Shown here one piece after another: positions 28,834 to 35,975 of a DNA stretch of 64,000 nt. Positions within the stretch are counted from its first letter, which is position 1. The number at the start of each line of letters is the position of its first letter. The DNA is taken from NCBI RefSeq assembly GCF_009695935.1, contig NZ_VUMY01000014.1, positions 18,465 through 82,464 of the forward strand, given 5' to 3'. Under the pieces are notes generated by a model, which saw only the letters and a program-made list of their open reading frames with translations, searched no databases and was not told the origin of the DNA. Made by a program: the position numbers and the translations under genes. Source of the stretch: Mobiluncus porci. GTDB taxonomy: Bacteria; Actinomycetota; Actinomycetes; Actinomycetales; Actinomycetaceae.

Positions 28834-29754
28834 ATGTACGATTACAGCGGACTGGAAAAGCAACTGCGGGGGCTCGACCTAAACCGGTCTGGCCTGGGGA
28901 AACGCCTCGGGATTTCCTCTCGCACCATTGCAAAGATTGCCAAAGGAGAGAAACTTTCTCGAAAGGTGTTGGAACGAATCGCTGGGTTCTTGGGGGTCGC
29001 TCCCGGGGATCTGTACGAAGAGAAATCCGATAACCCACTGCTCCAGGTGTTGCGTGAGGAAAAGTCGGCAGGAATTTCCGGAGGCATATATCACGAGCTC
29101 CAGGTGAGGCTCACCTATAACTCCAACCACATCGAGGGGAGTCAGCTTACCGAGAGTCAAACCCGACTGATTTTTGAAACCAACACAGTTGGTCTGGACG
29201 AGGCGATTTCGGTTGATGACATTTTGGAGACAGTGCACCATTTCCGCGCGATCGATTACTGCATTGACCACGCGGAAGAGCCCCTGACCGCGGATTTCAT
29301 CAAGGAGTTGCACCGCATTTTGAAGCATGACACCACGGCGTCTCGACTCGGCTGGTTTGCGGTGGGCGATTACAAGACTCGACCGAATGTGGTTGGCGGG
29401 AGGGAAACCACCCCTCCACGGGATGTCGCTGGCGAGATGCGGAAGTTGCTCGAGTGGTATGGCACGCTCCCATCGGCGAATATTCACGACATCATCGCTT
29501 TTCACGGCCGTTTTGAGCGGATTCATCCCTTCCAAGACGGAAACGGGAGGGTCGGGCGGCTGATTGCTTTTTGGCAGTGCCTCGCCGAGGGTATTGTGCC
29601 ATTTCTGATAGATGATTCAAAAAAGAGGTTCTATTACCGCGGCCTCGCGAACTGGGACGAAGAAACAGTATGGCTCACTGACACCTGTCTCGATGGGCAG
29701 GACACCATGCGTGCCATCCTTGAGGCCTTCGACATTCCGATGGGGGATGAGTAG
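28834..29754 (+). CDS. HTH-Fic fusion protein (AMPylase-type, class II)
   Basis: A 306-residue protein with an N-terminal Cro/CI-type helix-turn-helix (about residues 8-62: LGKRLGISSRTIAKIAKGE) fused to a Fic domain. The Fic catalytic loop is complete: HPFQDGNGRVGR near residue 230, with the catalytic His and the phosphate-binding Asn-Gly-Arg. The upstream inhibitory helix motif [S/T]xxxE[G/N] is present as SNHIEG near residue 97, placing it with self-inhibited Fic proteins that usually transfer AMP to target hydroxyls. GGGGGTGGGGG precedes the ATG. The HTH and the palindromic operator suggest autoregulation. The target is unknown. Confidence 0.9.
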   Translation: MYDYSGLEKQLRGLDLNRSGLGKRLGISSRTIAKIAKGEKLSRKVLERIAGFLGVAPGDLYEEKSDNPLLQVLREEKSAGISGGIYHELQVRLTYNSNHIEGSQLTESQTRLIFETNTVGLDEAISVDDILETVHHFRAIDYCIDHAEEPLTADFIKELHRILKHDTTASRLGWFAVGDYKTRPNVVGGRETTPPRDVAGEMRKLLEWYGTLPSANIHDIIAFHGRFERIHPFQDGNGRVGRLIAFWQCLAEGIVPFLIDDSKKRFYYRGLANWDEETVWLTDTCLDGQDTMRAILEAFDIPMGDE

Positions 29755-29772
29755 TCGACGGAGTCGGCGCAG

Positions 29773-29836
29773 AAAGTGCAGTTATGCTCAGAGCGCCGGC
29801 GTATTTGGCAGTGCGCTGAGCATAGCTACGTTTTAG
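29773..29836. repeat. Dispersed palindrome, GTTATGCTCAGAGC family, degenerate copy
   Basis: Left arm about AAAGTGCAGTTATGCTCAGAGCGC, read in two parts (AAAGTGCAGTTATG, CTCAGAGCGC), and right arm GCGCTGAGCATAGCTACGTTTT in parts, 19 nt after the fic stop. Perfect and degenerate relatives lie at 33000-33063 and 57046-57110. It probably acts as a transcript-end hairpin. Confidence 0.65.
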
Positions 29837-29840
29837 GTTT

Positions 29841-29925
29841 CTATTTATAGAAATTCGTGAAGGTGGTGTGTTTGAAAACTTCGCCGCTGACGCAGTCGAG
29901 GCAACCGAGAACGAAGCGCATCTGA
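29841..29925 (-). pseudogene. 3' fragment of a VOC-like gene
   Basis: On the minus strand this reads about GCLDCVSGEVFKHTTFTNFYK (shown here only as a short tail) followed by TAG. It is a close relative of the last ~25 codons of the VOC gene at 33120-33860 (GCVIGEIFKHTTFANFYK). The palindrome just downstream is also shared, so the block looks like a partial duplication of that gene end. No more of the gene is recognisable upstream. Confidence 0.6.
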
Positions 29926-29941
29926 TGCCTGGATTGATATG

Positions 29942-29961
29942 GCTATTAGCTGTATAATAGC
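29942..29961 (+). promoter_or_regulatory. Operator-promoter of the brnTA remnant
   Basis: GCTATTA (29942-29948) and TAATAGC (29955-29961) form an inverted repeat that contains a consensus TATAAT (29953-29958) exactly 6 nt before the brnT ATG. A leaderless, autoregulated toxin-antitoxin promoter is the natural reading. Confidence 0.65.
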
Positions 29962-29964
29962 AAT

Positions 29965-30324
29965 ATGGGGACTCTGCGGTTTTCCTGAGATGAGGACAAA
30001 GCAAAGACGAACATTGCCAAGCACGGTGTGAGTTTCGATGAGGCTTGAAGCGTTTTTTGGGATGTTTTCGCCTTGGTCATACCTGATCCGGACCAATCCA
30101 TTATCGAGGAAAGGTTTGTAATCCTGGGTTTGAGTGAGAAGACACGGCTCCTGGTTGTTTATCGTTGTTACCTTGAGAATAATGGGGTGATTCGCGTTAT
30201 TTCGGCGCGGAAAGCCACCAAGTGTGAATCGAAACAGTATGAAAGGCGAGAAAAATGCGTAAAGAATATGATTTTTCCAAAGCCAAGGCGAATCCTTATG
30301 CGAAGCAGTTGCGCAAGTCGATAA
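29965..30324 (+). pseudogene. brnT: BrnT-type ribonuclease toxin, disrupted by two TGA codons
   Basis: The frame starting at ATG 29965 reads as a BrnT toxin: MGTLRFS, stop, DEDKAKTNIAKHGVSFDEA, stop, SVFWDVFALVIPDPDQ, then FVILGLSEKTRLLVV and VISARKATKCESKQYE. The first TGA (29986-29988) stands where BrnT has a conserved Trp (F-W-D); the second (30046-30048) stands in the EAxSVF segment. Elsewhere Trp is TGG and TGA terminates genes, so these are real nonsense changes. BrnT is an RNase-like toxin bound by BrnA. The frame runs on past the brnA start to 30324, overlapping it by 70 nt. Confidence 0.8.
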
Positions 30325-30458
30325 CCATGCAGGTCAGCGTGGAGGCGATTGATTATTTCAAGGAGCTGGCTGCGAAAACTGGCGTGCCTTACCAGAATCT
30401 CATCAACCTTTACCTCACTCAATGTGCTCATGAGCGCAAGGTCCCCGAATTCGTTTAG
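30255..30458 (+). CDS. brnA: BrnA-type antitoxin
   Basis: A 67-residue protein, MRKEYDFSKAKANPYAKQL at the start, then a ribbon-helix-helix-like segment (SITMQVSVEAIDYFKELA) and VPYQNLINLYLTQCA. This is the usual BrnA/CopG-like antitoxin that binds the toxin and its own operator. The frame is intact, with AAAGGCGAG upstream, although its partner brnT is broken. It could persist as a repressor or as protection against related toxins. Confidence 0.85.
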   Translation: MRKEYDFSKAKANPYAKQLRKSITMQVSVEAIDYFKELAAKTGVPYQNLINLYLTQCAHERKVPEFV

Positions 30459-30498
30459 GAAGCGTCGATGTATCTCGGATCCTGTTTCTAGAAATTTA

Positions 30499-30589
30499 CC
30501 ATTGGGGACGGGCAAGAATGGTAAATTTTTTTACCATTCTTGCCCGTCCTCAATGGAAAATGAGTCAAAATGCACGTCCCCATGACTCA
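30499..30589. repeat. Two hairpins between brnA and the ABC-F gene
   Basis: The first has 27-bp arms with one mismatch (30499-30525 and 30530-30556), containing GGACGGGCAAGAATGG. The second is TGAGTCA (30561-30567), 15-nt loop AAATGCACGTCCCCA, TGACTCA (30583-30589), a member of the AAGCACGYCCC-loop family. They lie between two convergent genes and may terminate both. Confidence 0.75.
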
Positions 30590-30612
30590 TTTATAGAAGC
30601 TCGAGAAACTGG

Positions 30613-32217
30613 TCATTGCAGCATAAGACGGGCAAACGGCCAATGGTTGATGAGCCAGGTGTCGTGGCTGGCAAGGATTAGCGTGCCGTTCCAGGAGGTT
30701 AGAGCGTTTTCCAGGACTTGCACGAAATCCAGGTCGAGATAGTTTGTGGGTTCATCCACAATCAGCGCGGCGTTTTGTGAGGCAATCCTCGATAGCGCCA
30801 GCGCGAACTGGGCGCGTCGCAGGTTACCCGCGGATAACTTCCCCAGGGGGATATTCCAAAACTTCGGATGCAAGATACCTTTACCCGCCACGCCAACGCC
30901 TTTCTCCCAACAGTCTGCAGGGATGGCTGTGTCAGTCCGTTCGGGAAGGTCTTGCCCGATCAACACCGTCTTGCAGTTGCAGTTCACCAGCCCCGATGCG
31001 TCATCTGTGGGCGGCGCACCCGCTGCTATCCAGTCCAACAGGGTCGTTTTCCCGCTCCCGTTGGGTCCAGTGACAAGGAGTTTCTCGCCAGAGGCGAGTT
31101 CCAGGTTCACAACGGCAAGACGTCCCGGGACACTCGCCTCGCGGACACTCAAAGCAATTCCGGCGCCGAGGTGAACCGGGGGAATCTCAATCCCGAAGTG
31201 TGCGAACCTGGGCTTCATTACCTCGCGTCTCGACAGTTGCTCCAGCCGGGTGCGGTCATCGTTTTTGCGCCGAGTTGAGACCTTGGTAGCTCGGTCGGCA
31301 AAGAAGTTTTGGGCTGCTCCAATCTCGGTGCGCGGCTTGAACTTTATGTGCCCGACCACCTCGGAAGCCTCTCGGTGTGCGCTTAGTTTGCGTTTTTCTT
31401 CTTGCTGGGACTCGTAAATGCGCTGGTAGCTCTGCCGCGCCCTCTCCTTTTCTCGCAGGTAGTCGCTGTAACCACCGCGAGTCTCCCAGACGCCTTGCTG
31501 ATTCTCACCCCGAGCCAGAGCCAGCCCTTGCCAAACCGCTGAATCAAGATCAATCACGGAAGTGGCGACCTGTTCAATAAAATCCCGGTCGTGACTGACG
31601 AAAAGCACCTCGGCGGGCCACTTGACCAGAGTCTCGATAAGCGTCTCGCGGCTGACGGCGTCAAGGTGGTTGGTGGGTTCATCGAGAACCAGCGCGGCGT
31701 CGTGGTCATTGAGGATTCCAGTCAATGCCAGGCGAGCGAGCGTACCCGGGCTCAAGGTTCGCATTGGGCACGAGGTGTCCAAATCGGCAAGTCCGAACTG
31801 TCCCAACAATTCGCGTTGGGTGCTTTCGTAATCCCAAGCGTTCAAGGCGGTTAGCTCCTCGAGTAAGAGGGAATATTCCTCGGGGATTTTCGCGCCTGGG
31901 TTGTCTGCAAGCTGGCCAGAAAGTTCCTCGAAACGCTTGAGTTTCGCACTTATTGAACCGGATTGTTGGTCAAGATAATTCGCCACAGAAGCATCAGACT
32001 CTGGAAGTTTGAAGAGACACCGCGCCCGGCTTGGTTGCGTCACCGAACCGGCTTGCGGTTCCAAGTCACCAGCTGCGAGGCGCAGCAAAGTGGTCTTCCC
32101 ACACCCATTCGGCCCCACAACCGCCAGGCGCTGACCCGGTGAACAGCGCAAAGACACACGGCTCAACAGGGGAGTGGCGGTAAAAGAAAAGGAAATGTTA
32201 TCAAGTAAAAAGGGCAC
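30613..32217 (-). CDS. ABC-F family ATPase
   Basis: A soluble protein of 534 residues with two ABC domains and no membrane segments. Domain 1 has GPNGCGKTTLLRL, LSPGTLARLALTG and ALVLDEPTNHLD; domain 2 has GPNGSGKTTLLDW, LSAGNLRRAQFAL and ALIVDEPTNYLD. ABC-F proteins act on the ribosome E site; some protect against macrolides, lincosamides or pleuromutilins, others tune translation. The linker between the domains (about residues 230-310) is Lys/Arg/Glu-rich. Start is GTG with GGAG 5 nt upstream. A three-codon leader and a hairpin that hides this ribosome site precede it, which favours an inducible resistance role. The class is not proven. Confidence 0.88.
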   Translation of the reverse strand: MPFLLDNISFSFTATPLLSRVSLRCSPGQRLAVVGPNGCGKTTLLRLAAGDLEPQAGSVTQPSRARCLFKLPESDASVANYLDQQSGSISAKLKRFEELSGQLADNPGAKIPEEYSLLLEELTALNAWDYESTQRELLGQFGLADLDTSCPMRTLSPGTLARLALTGILNDHDAALVLDEPTNHLDAVSRETLIETLVKWPAEVLFVSHDRDFIEQVATSVIDLDSAVWQGLALARGENQQGVWETRGGYSDYLREKERARQSYQRIYESQQEEKRKLSAHREASEVVGHIKFKPRTEIGAAQNFFADRATKVSTRRKNDDRTRLEQLSRREVMKPRFAHFGIEIPPVHLGAGIALSVREASVPGRLAVVNLELASGEKLLVTGPNGSGKTTLLDWIAAGAPPTDDASGLVNCNCKTVLIGQDLPERTDTAIPADCWEKGVGVAGKGILHPKFWNIPLGKLSAGNLRRAQFALALSRIASQNAALIVDEPTNYLDLDFVQVLENALTSWNGTLILASHDTWLINHWPFARLMLQ

Positions 32218-32278
32218 AGTAACTCCAATCGCAAAGTCTGACTTCGATAAAGAGTTACTTTGTCATGGGGCTATTTTA
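32218..32278 (-). promoter_or_regulatory. Leaderless MTK leader peptide and SD-sequestering hairpin of the ABC-F gene
   Basis: In transcript order: TAAAAT -10 box (32278-32273), 6 nt, ATG ACA AAG TAA (32266-32255, peptide MTK), then a stem whose 5' arm AGTAACTC (32259-32252) includes the leader stop and whose 3' arm GAGTTACT (32225-32218) includes the ABC-F GGAG and ends at the GTG start. A small inner stem AAGTC/GACTT lies in the loop. A ribosome stalled on the leader would open the stem and expose the start. Confidence 0.6.
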
Positions 32279-32305
32279 CCGGATAATGCCAGGACCGGTG
32301 GCTAA

Positions 32306-32616
32306 TTAATCAAGTCCAAGCTCGGAGTGGGATCCAGTGCGGCTGAGTGTCAAGACAAGAACATCTTCATAGATGCGGTAAATCAGCACCCAGTCCGGCT
32401 CGATGTGGCAGTCACGGAAGCCTTTCCAATTTCCGGTGAGCGCATGGTCGAGGTATTTCCTGTCGAGTGCTTTGCCCTGTATTTCCTGTCGAGTACTTTG
32501 CCCTGGGCGAGTGTGTCGACAACGACTTCCAACGCGGCAAGGCTCTTACCTTGTTTCTTCAGTCGCTTCAGGTCGCGTTTGAAAGCTCCTGTCGGTTTGA
32601 TGATGTATCTACTCAT
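32306..32616 (-). pseudogene. yafQ: YafQ/RelE-type mRNA interferase toxin, frameshifted by a 26-bp tandem duplication
   Basis: The start reads MSRYIIKPTGAFKRDLKRLK and the end, in another frame, LTGNWKGFRDCHIEPDWVL then IYRIYEDVLVLTLSRTGSHS, both typical of YafQ. Between them a 26-bp unit is repeated in tandem (32454-32479 and 32480-32505, one base different), which shifts the frame; removing one unit restores an intact toxin of about 94 residues. YafQ cleaves mRNA on the ribosome. The start overlaps the antitoxin stop, the normal dinJ-yafQ layout. Confidence 0.88.
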
Positions 32617-32896
32617 CAGCCTCGTCATCGTCCAAGTTGAGGTCAGTGAGCATTTCTTTGAAGCTTCCGTAGCCCTTCACGCTCTCGTCGTGGGCAATGC
32701 GCTCGGATTCTTCCAGGGCTTCGCGGGTCTCGGGATTGGTCAGCCGCACCGAGAAGGGGATACCGCCGACTTGGATAATCTTGGCGAAATACATGCGGAT
32801 GGCGGTCGGCACGTCAAGTCCGTTGCCTTCAAGGATTGACTCCACGTTGGATTTTACCTGCGGATCGATTCGCGCCTGCACCAAAGATGTATTCAT
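32609..32896 (-). CDS. RelB/DinJ-family antitoxin
   Basis: A 95-residue ribbon-helix-helix antitoxin: MNTSLVQARIDPQVKSNVES, then GLDVPTAIRMYFAKIIQVGG, the DinJ signature, and an acidic C-terminus that would clamp the toxin. The ATG at 32896 has GGAGG 8 nt upstream; an in-frame GTG at 32911 lies within that ribosome site and is unlikely. The frame is intact while the toxin behind it is broken. The palindrome at 32918-32934 over its TATAAT box is the likely operator. Confidence 0.9.
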   Translation of the reverse strand: MNTSLVQARIDPQVKSNVESILEGNGLDVPTAIRMYFAKIIQVGGIPFSVRLTNPETREALEESERIAHDESVKGYGSFKEMLTDLNLDDDEADE

Positions 32897-32917
32897 TTCA
32901 ACCACCTCCACGTACGT

Positions 32918-32934
32918 ATGTATTAATTATACAT
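32918..32934 (-). promoter_or_regulatory. RelB operator and -10 box
   Basis: ATGTAT and ATACAT arms form a 17-bp near-palindrome that contains a consensus TATAAT on the minus strand (32931-32926), 30 nt before the antitoxin ATG. The overlap of operator and -10 box fits autorepression by RelB. Confidence 0.6.
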
Positions 32935-32999
32935 CGATTTAGGTGTGGTGGTGTGGTGAATTAAGGGATAAGGAGGGTCATTGTTTGAGTCTTGCCGCC

Positions 33000-33063
33000 G
33001 AAAACGTAGTTATGCTCAGAGCACCGGCAGAAAAAACGGTGCTCTGAGCATAACTACGTTTTC
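33000..33063. repeat. Dispersed palindrome, GTTATGCTCAGAGC family, perfect copy
   Basis: Perfect 27-bp arms (33000-33026 and 33037-33063) around the 10-nt spacer GCAGAAAAAA. The arms read GAAAACGTAGTTATG, CTCAGAGCACCG and complement. It lies downstream of the VOC gene stop. Degenerate copies are at 29773-29836 and 57046-57110. Confidence 0.85.
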
Positions 33064-33093
33064 GGTTCCTACTTGTAGGAGTTCGCGCAAAAA

Positions 33094-33122
33094 TGAGTCA
33101 AAAAGCACGTCCCCATGACTCA
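33094..33122. repeat. AAGCACGYCCC-loop hairpin at the VOC stop codon
   Basis: TGAGTCA (33094-33100), loop AAAAGCACGTCCCCA, TGACTCA (33116-33122). The VOC stop codon lies inside the right arm. The unit is flanked by near-identical 15-mers, TTGTAGGAGTTCGCG (33073-33087) and TTGTAGAAGTTCGCG (33124-33138), as if inserted with a target duplication. Confidence 0.75.
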
Positions 33123-33860
33123 TTTGTAGAAGTTCGCGAAGGTGGTGTGTTTGAAGATCTCGCCAATCACGCAGCCGAGGCGCCCCAAAGCAATCCGCGA
33201 AGCGTGGAGGTCGATAATCTCAATCAGGTTCCCGTCAGGGTCGCGGAAGAACGCCCAGTCTGCCCCGGAAGAGTGAACTGGCTCGTTCATGAACTCCACG
33301 CCCTCCCGCTTCAAACGCGACACCCAGCCGGGAACGTTAGTCACATTGAAAGCGATGTGGGTATATCCCGGACGGTTCCAATCCTCGCGATAGGCTCCTG
33401 GCAGTTCCGGGTCGAACTCGAAAGGATTGGGCTTGTCCGAGCCCGGCAAGGGCGGATCAAACTCGAAAACTTCCAAGACATTCCCGGACCGCGAAGCCAT
33501 GAATCCCAGCCGAACGAGCCGCAAGCCCTCGGTATGATAGAGCCTCTCCACGGGCTTCAAATCGTCTCCGGTAATCTCGAGGTAGTTCATCAACTTCATC
33601 CCGAACACGCGGTTATACCACTGCACCGACTTCTCAAAGTCTGTCACGGTAACCCCGCAGTGTCCCAGGCCCCAGTTGATGCCCCGACCTTCCCACAGGG
33701 CTCGCAACTCGCGCTCTTTGCGGACAAGCCACTCTTCCTTGCCGACTTCACGCAGTTCGCCCACGTTCTTGACGGCCTCGGAAATAGCCCAGCCGGTTCC
33801 AGCCAGAACCGCGACTTTTGCGCCGGTTTTGACGCCAAAACGCAACAGTTTACTTAGCAT
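33120..33860 (-). CDS. VOC-superfamily metalloprotein (glyoxalase/dioxygenase fold)
   Basis: A 246-residue protein with a hydrophobic N-terminus (VAVLAGTGWAIS, about residues 15-26, possible membrane anchor) and two VOC modules from about residue 65. The four metal ligands of the family appear in the expected order: His in GLGHCGVTV, Glu in VLEVFEFD, His in GYTHIAFNV and Glu in GNLIEIIDL, so a metal site is likely intact. It could be a lyase, isomerase or dioxygenase. ATG 33860 has GGTGGG upstream and overlaps the preceding stop by 11 nt; it is the last gene of the six-gene operon. Confidence 0.8.
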   Translation of the reverse strand: MLSKLLRFGVKTGAKVAVLAGTGWAISEAVKNVGELREVGKEEWLVRKERELRALWEGRGINWGLGHCGVTVTDFEKSVQWYNRVFGMKLMNYLEITGDDLKPVERLYHTEGLRLVRLGFMASRSGNVLEVFEFDPPLPGSDKPNPFEFDPELPGAYREDWNRPGYTHIAFNVTNVPGWVSRLKREGVEFMNEPVHSSGADWAFFRDPDGNLIEIIDLHASRIALGRLGCVIGEIFKHTTFANFYK

Positions 33861-34938
33861 AATCACCCACCGCCATCATTAGTGCGCCGAGCTCCGCGCC
33901 GTATTCGGGGGAGCCCTCCATCGTGAGCCGACCTGCGGCGGTCGCCTCCAACATGTCATCAGTTTGCAACAGCGTCCCGAGAGCGGAGAGAACCGAGTCG
34001 AAACGCATCGTGAAGAACGCCGCCGCGCGGGTGTATTCTCCGCGGAAAGCCTTGGATTTACCGGCTTTGATGCGGATATAGGCCCCGAGTTCCGGATGTC
34101 CGTCCACCGAGTAGGCGTAAACGCGATCGGGGGAGGGCTCAGTCCACTTGCGGACGTCGGGATGTCCGGCCTTGTTGAGCTGGCTAATGCCGGTCGTCAA
34201 CAGGTAGAACATACATTTCGTCAGCAAGTCTCTTTCGGCCACGGTTGCGGGAGCCGAGGTTGAACCGAGCAAGCTCGACATCGCCAACAGCGCTTTCACT
34301 GTCGCGACCAGCAGCTTGCCGTTCGAAAGCGCCCCGCGCATCTTCGGGAGATTGACCTTGCCCTTGAAGAAGTCGTTGAACTTCTCGGGGCTCGGGAACT
34401 CAATCTCGAGATTCGGAGCGGGATGCGCGCCCAAGTGCGGCTGCAGGTCAGCGCCATCCACCACGAGGTGAGTGGCGTACCGTTTCGGCCGCCCATCAAT
34501 GCTCGACCCCGCCTCGGTCAGGCAAGAAATCTGAACCACCCCGCGCTTTCCCGCGAAAGCCCGTCGTAGCTCCGGTTTCTCGGCCACAATAGGCTTCAGC
34601 AAGGGGACAACGGCGTTGAGGAACACGACACTGGTGTAGCGAACCTCGTCATCAATCGCCGGATTCGGTCCCATCGGGAAAGGCTTCTTCGCAGGTTTCT
34701 TCTCCGAATCCTTTACCTGATTCTTCGTCTGTCCCGCTCGCGCCTTGGCCCCAGCCTTGGGCTCAGCTTTCGCCTCGTCTTTAGCGGAGGACTTCTTCTC
34801 AGACTTAGGGCTAGCGGGCGCAGGCTTCTCAGCAGGCGCCTTGGGAGCCGTAGCCTTGGTCTCGGCCTCCTGCTCCTGGCTCGCCTTACCGTCTTTGGCC
34901 TTCTCCGGTGGGGTTTCTTTTGTCTTAGTTTCCGACAT
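33850..34938 (-). CDS. SCP2-like protein with disordered Lys/Ala/Glu N-terminus
   Basis: A 362-residue protein. Residues 1-90 are low-complexity, rich in Lys, Ala, Glu and Pro, and surely disordered. The rest resembles the operon's first gene in length and in its alternating strand pattern (LVVDGADLQPHL, LEIEFPSPEKFNDFFKGKVN, then KMRGALSNGKLL), like SCP2-type lipid-binding proteins, in which a hydrophobic tunnel holds an acyl or sterol-like ligand. I do not recognise a specific family. GGGGG lies 5 nt before the ATG, 9 bp after the transketolase gene, and the end overlaps the VOC gene. Confidence 0.6.
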   Translation of the reverse strand: MSETKTKETPPEKAKDGKASQEQEAETKATAPKAPAEKPAPASPKSEKKSSAKDEAKAEPKAGAKARAGQTKNQVKDSEKKPAKKPFPMGPNPAIDDEVRYTSVVFLNAVVPLLKPIVAEKPELRRAFAGKRGVVQISCLTEAGSSIDGRPKRYATHLVVDGADLQPHLGAHPAPNLEIEFPSPEKFNDFFKGKVNLPKMRGALSNGKLLVATVKALLAMSSLLGSTSAPATVAERDLLTKCMFYLLTTGISQLNKAGHPDVRKWTEPSPDRVYAYSVDGHPELGAYIRIKAGKSKAFRGEYTRAAAFFTMRFDSVLSALGTLLQTDDMLEATAAGRLTMEGSPEYGAELGALMMAVGDYAK

Positions 34939-34947
34939 TGTTCCCCC

Positions 34948-35958
34948 TTAGAACTCGTCTTCCCAGTCGTCGTCCTCCTCGAAGTCCATGTGCATGACTT
35001 CGCGAGCCGCGGCGACACAGCCGTTTTCGTCCCAGCCGTAGTAGGAATACAAATCCTCGGGCTGGCCGATAACGGAGAACTCGTCGGGGATACCCAGCTT
35101 CTTCAAGACGTATCCCTTGCGGGTGGTGGCGCCCACATCAGCCACGGCCGTCCCGAGACCGCCGATGATGTTGTGGTCCTCAACCGTGATGATGCGCCGG
35201 GTTTCGGTAATCGCCTTGGTGATGGCCTCTTCATCAATGGGTTTCAAGGTGTGAATGTCCAAGACGCGAACCGAAAGGCCGTCCTCTTTAGCCAAGATGT
35301 CGGCGGCCTGGAGCGCACGCCACACGCCCGAACCGGTCGCAATAAAGGTCAAGTCTGTGCCTTCGCGCAAGGTGTTGGCCTTCCCGAACTCGAAAGTCGG
35401 GATTTCGTCGCGGTAAACTACCTGGTCAAAGCCGCGGTTCAAGCGAATATAGACCGGACCCTCATGTTCGTAAGCGGCCTGGACACAGTAGGCCGCTTCG
35501 AGGCCGTCCGCCGGACACATCAAGACGAGGTTCGCAAAGGACCGCAAGATAGCGATATCCTCCGTGACGTGGTGGGTGGTTCCGGCCGCGCCGAAAGACA
35601 GCCCTGAGTGGGTCCCGATAATCTTCACATTCAGGTTCTGGTAACAGATATCGGTACGCACCTGTTCACAAGCACGCATCGAAGCAAAAGCCCCGAAAGT
35701 GGAGACGAAAGGAATCAATCCTGCCTTCGCCAGCCCCGCGGAAACCCCGAAGAGGTTTTGTTCCGCGATTCCCACGTTATAGAAACGATCGGGGAATTCC
35801 TTGGCGAAAACCGCAATCTTCGTGGATTTCGCGAGGTCTCCGGAAAGCCCCACAATCTTCGGGTCTTGTCTCCCGAGTTCGACCATGGTTTGACCGTAGA
35901 CTTCCGCCGTCGTCAAGTTCACGGCATCAATAGAGGTGTATGTCAGTCCGCCTGCCAT
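34948..35958 (-). CDS. Transketolase, C-terminal subunit (split enzyme)
   Basis: A 336-residue half transketolase containing the pyrimidine-binding and C-terminal domains. The catalytic glutamate region reads YNVGIAEQNLFGVSAGLAK, followed by FVSTFGAFASMRACEQVRTD and the phosphate/sugar-contact GLSFGAAGTTHHVTED. The C-terminal domain ends in an acidic tail (DFEEDDDWEDEF). It pairs with the N-terminal subunit encoded 17 bp upstream. Full-length transketolases have about 660 residues; split pairs are common in dedicated pathways. The substrate is unknown. GGAG 7 nt before the ATG. Confidence 0.9.
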   Translation of the reverse strand: MAGGLTYTSIDAVNLTTAEVYGQTMVELGRQDPKIVGLSGDLAKSTKIAVFAKEFPDRFYNVGIAEQNLFGVSAGLAKAGLIPFVSTFGAFASMRACEQVRTDICYQNLNVKIIGTHSGLSFGAAGTTHHVTEDIAILRSFANLVLMCPADGLEAAYCVQAAYEHEGPVYIRLNRGFDQVVYRDEIPTFEFGKANTLREGTDLTFIATGSGVWRALQAADILAKEDGLSVRVLDIHTLKPIDEEAITKAITETRRIITVEDHNIIGGLGTAVADVGATTRKGYVLKKLGIPDEFSVIGQPEDLYSYYGWDENGCVAAAREVMHMDFEEDDDWEDEF

Positions 35959-35975
35959 TGTTTTCTCCTTTCCCC

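Noticed and set aside
29965..30324. UGA recoded as tryptophan in brnT
   Set aside because: One TGA stands at the conserved Trp of BrnT, but genes throughout the window use TGG for Trp and TGA as a true stop, and no SECIS-like or recoding signal is seen. Nonsense decay is simpler.
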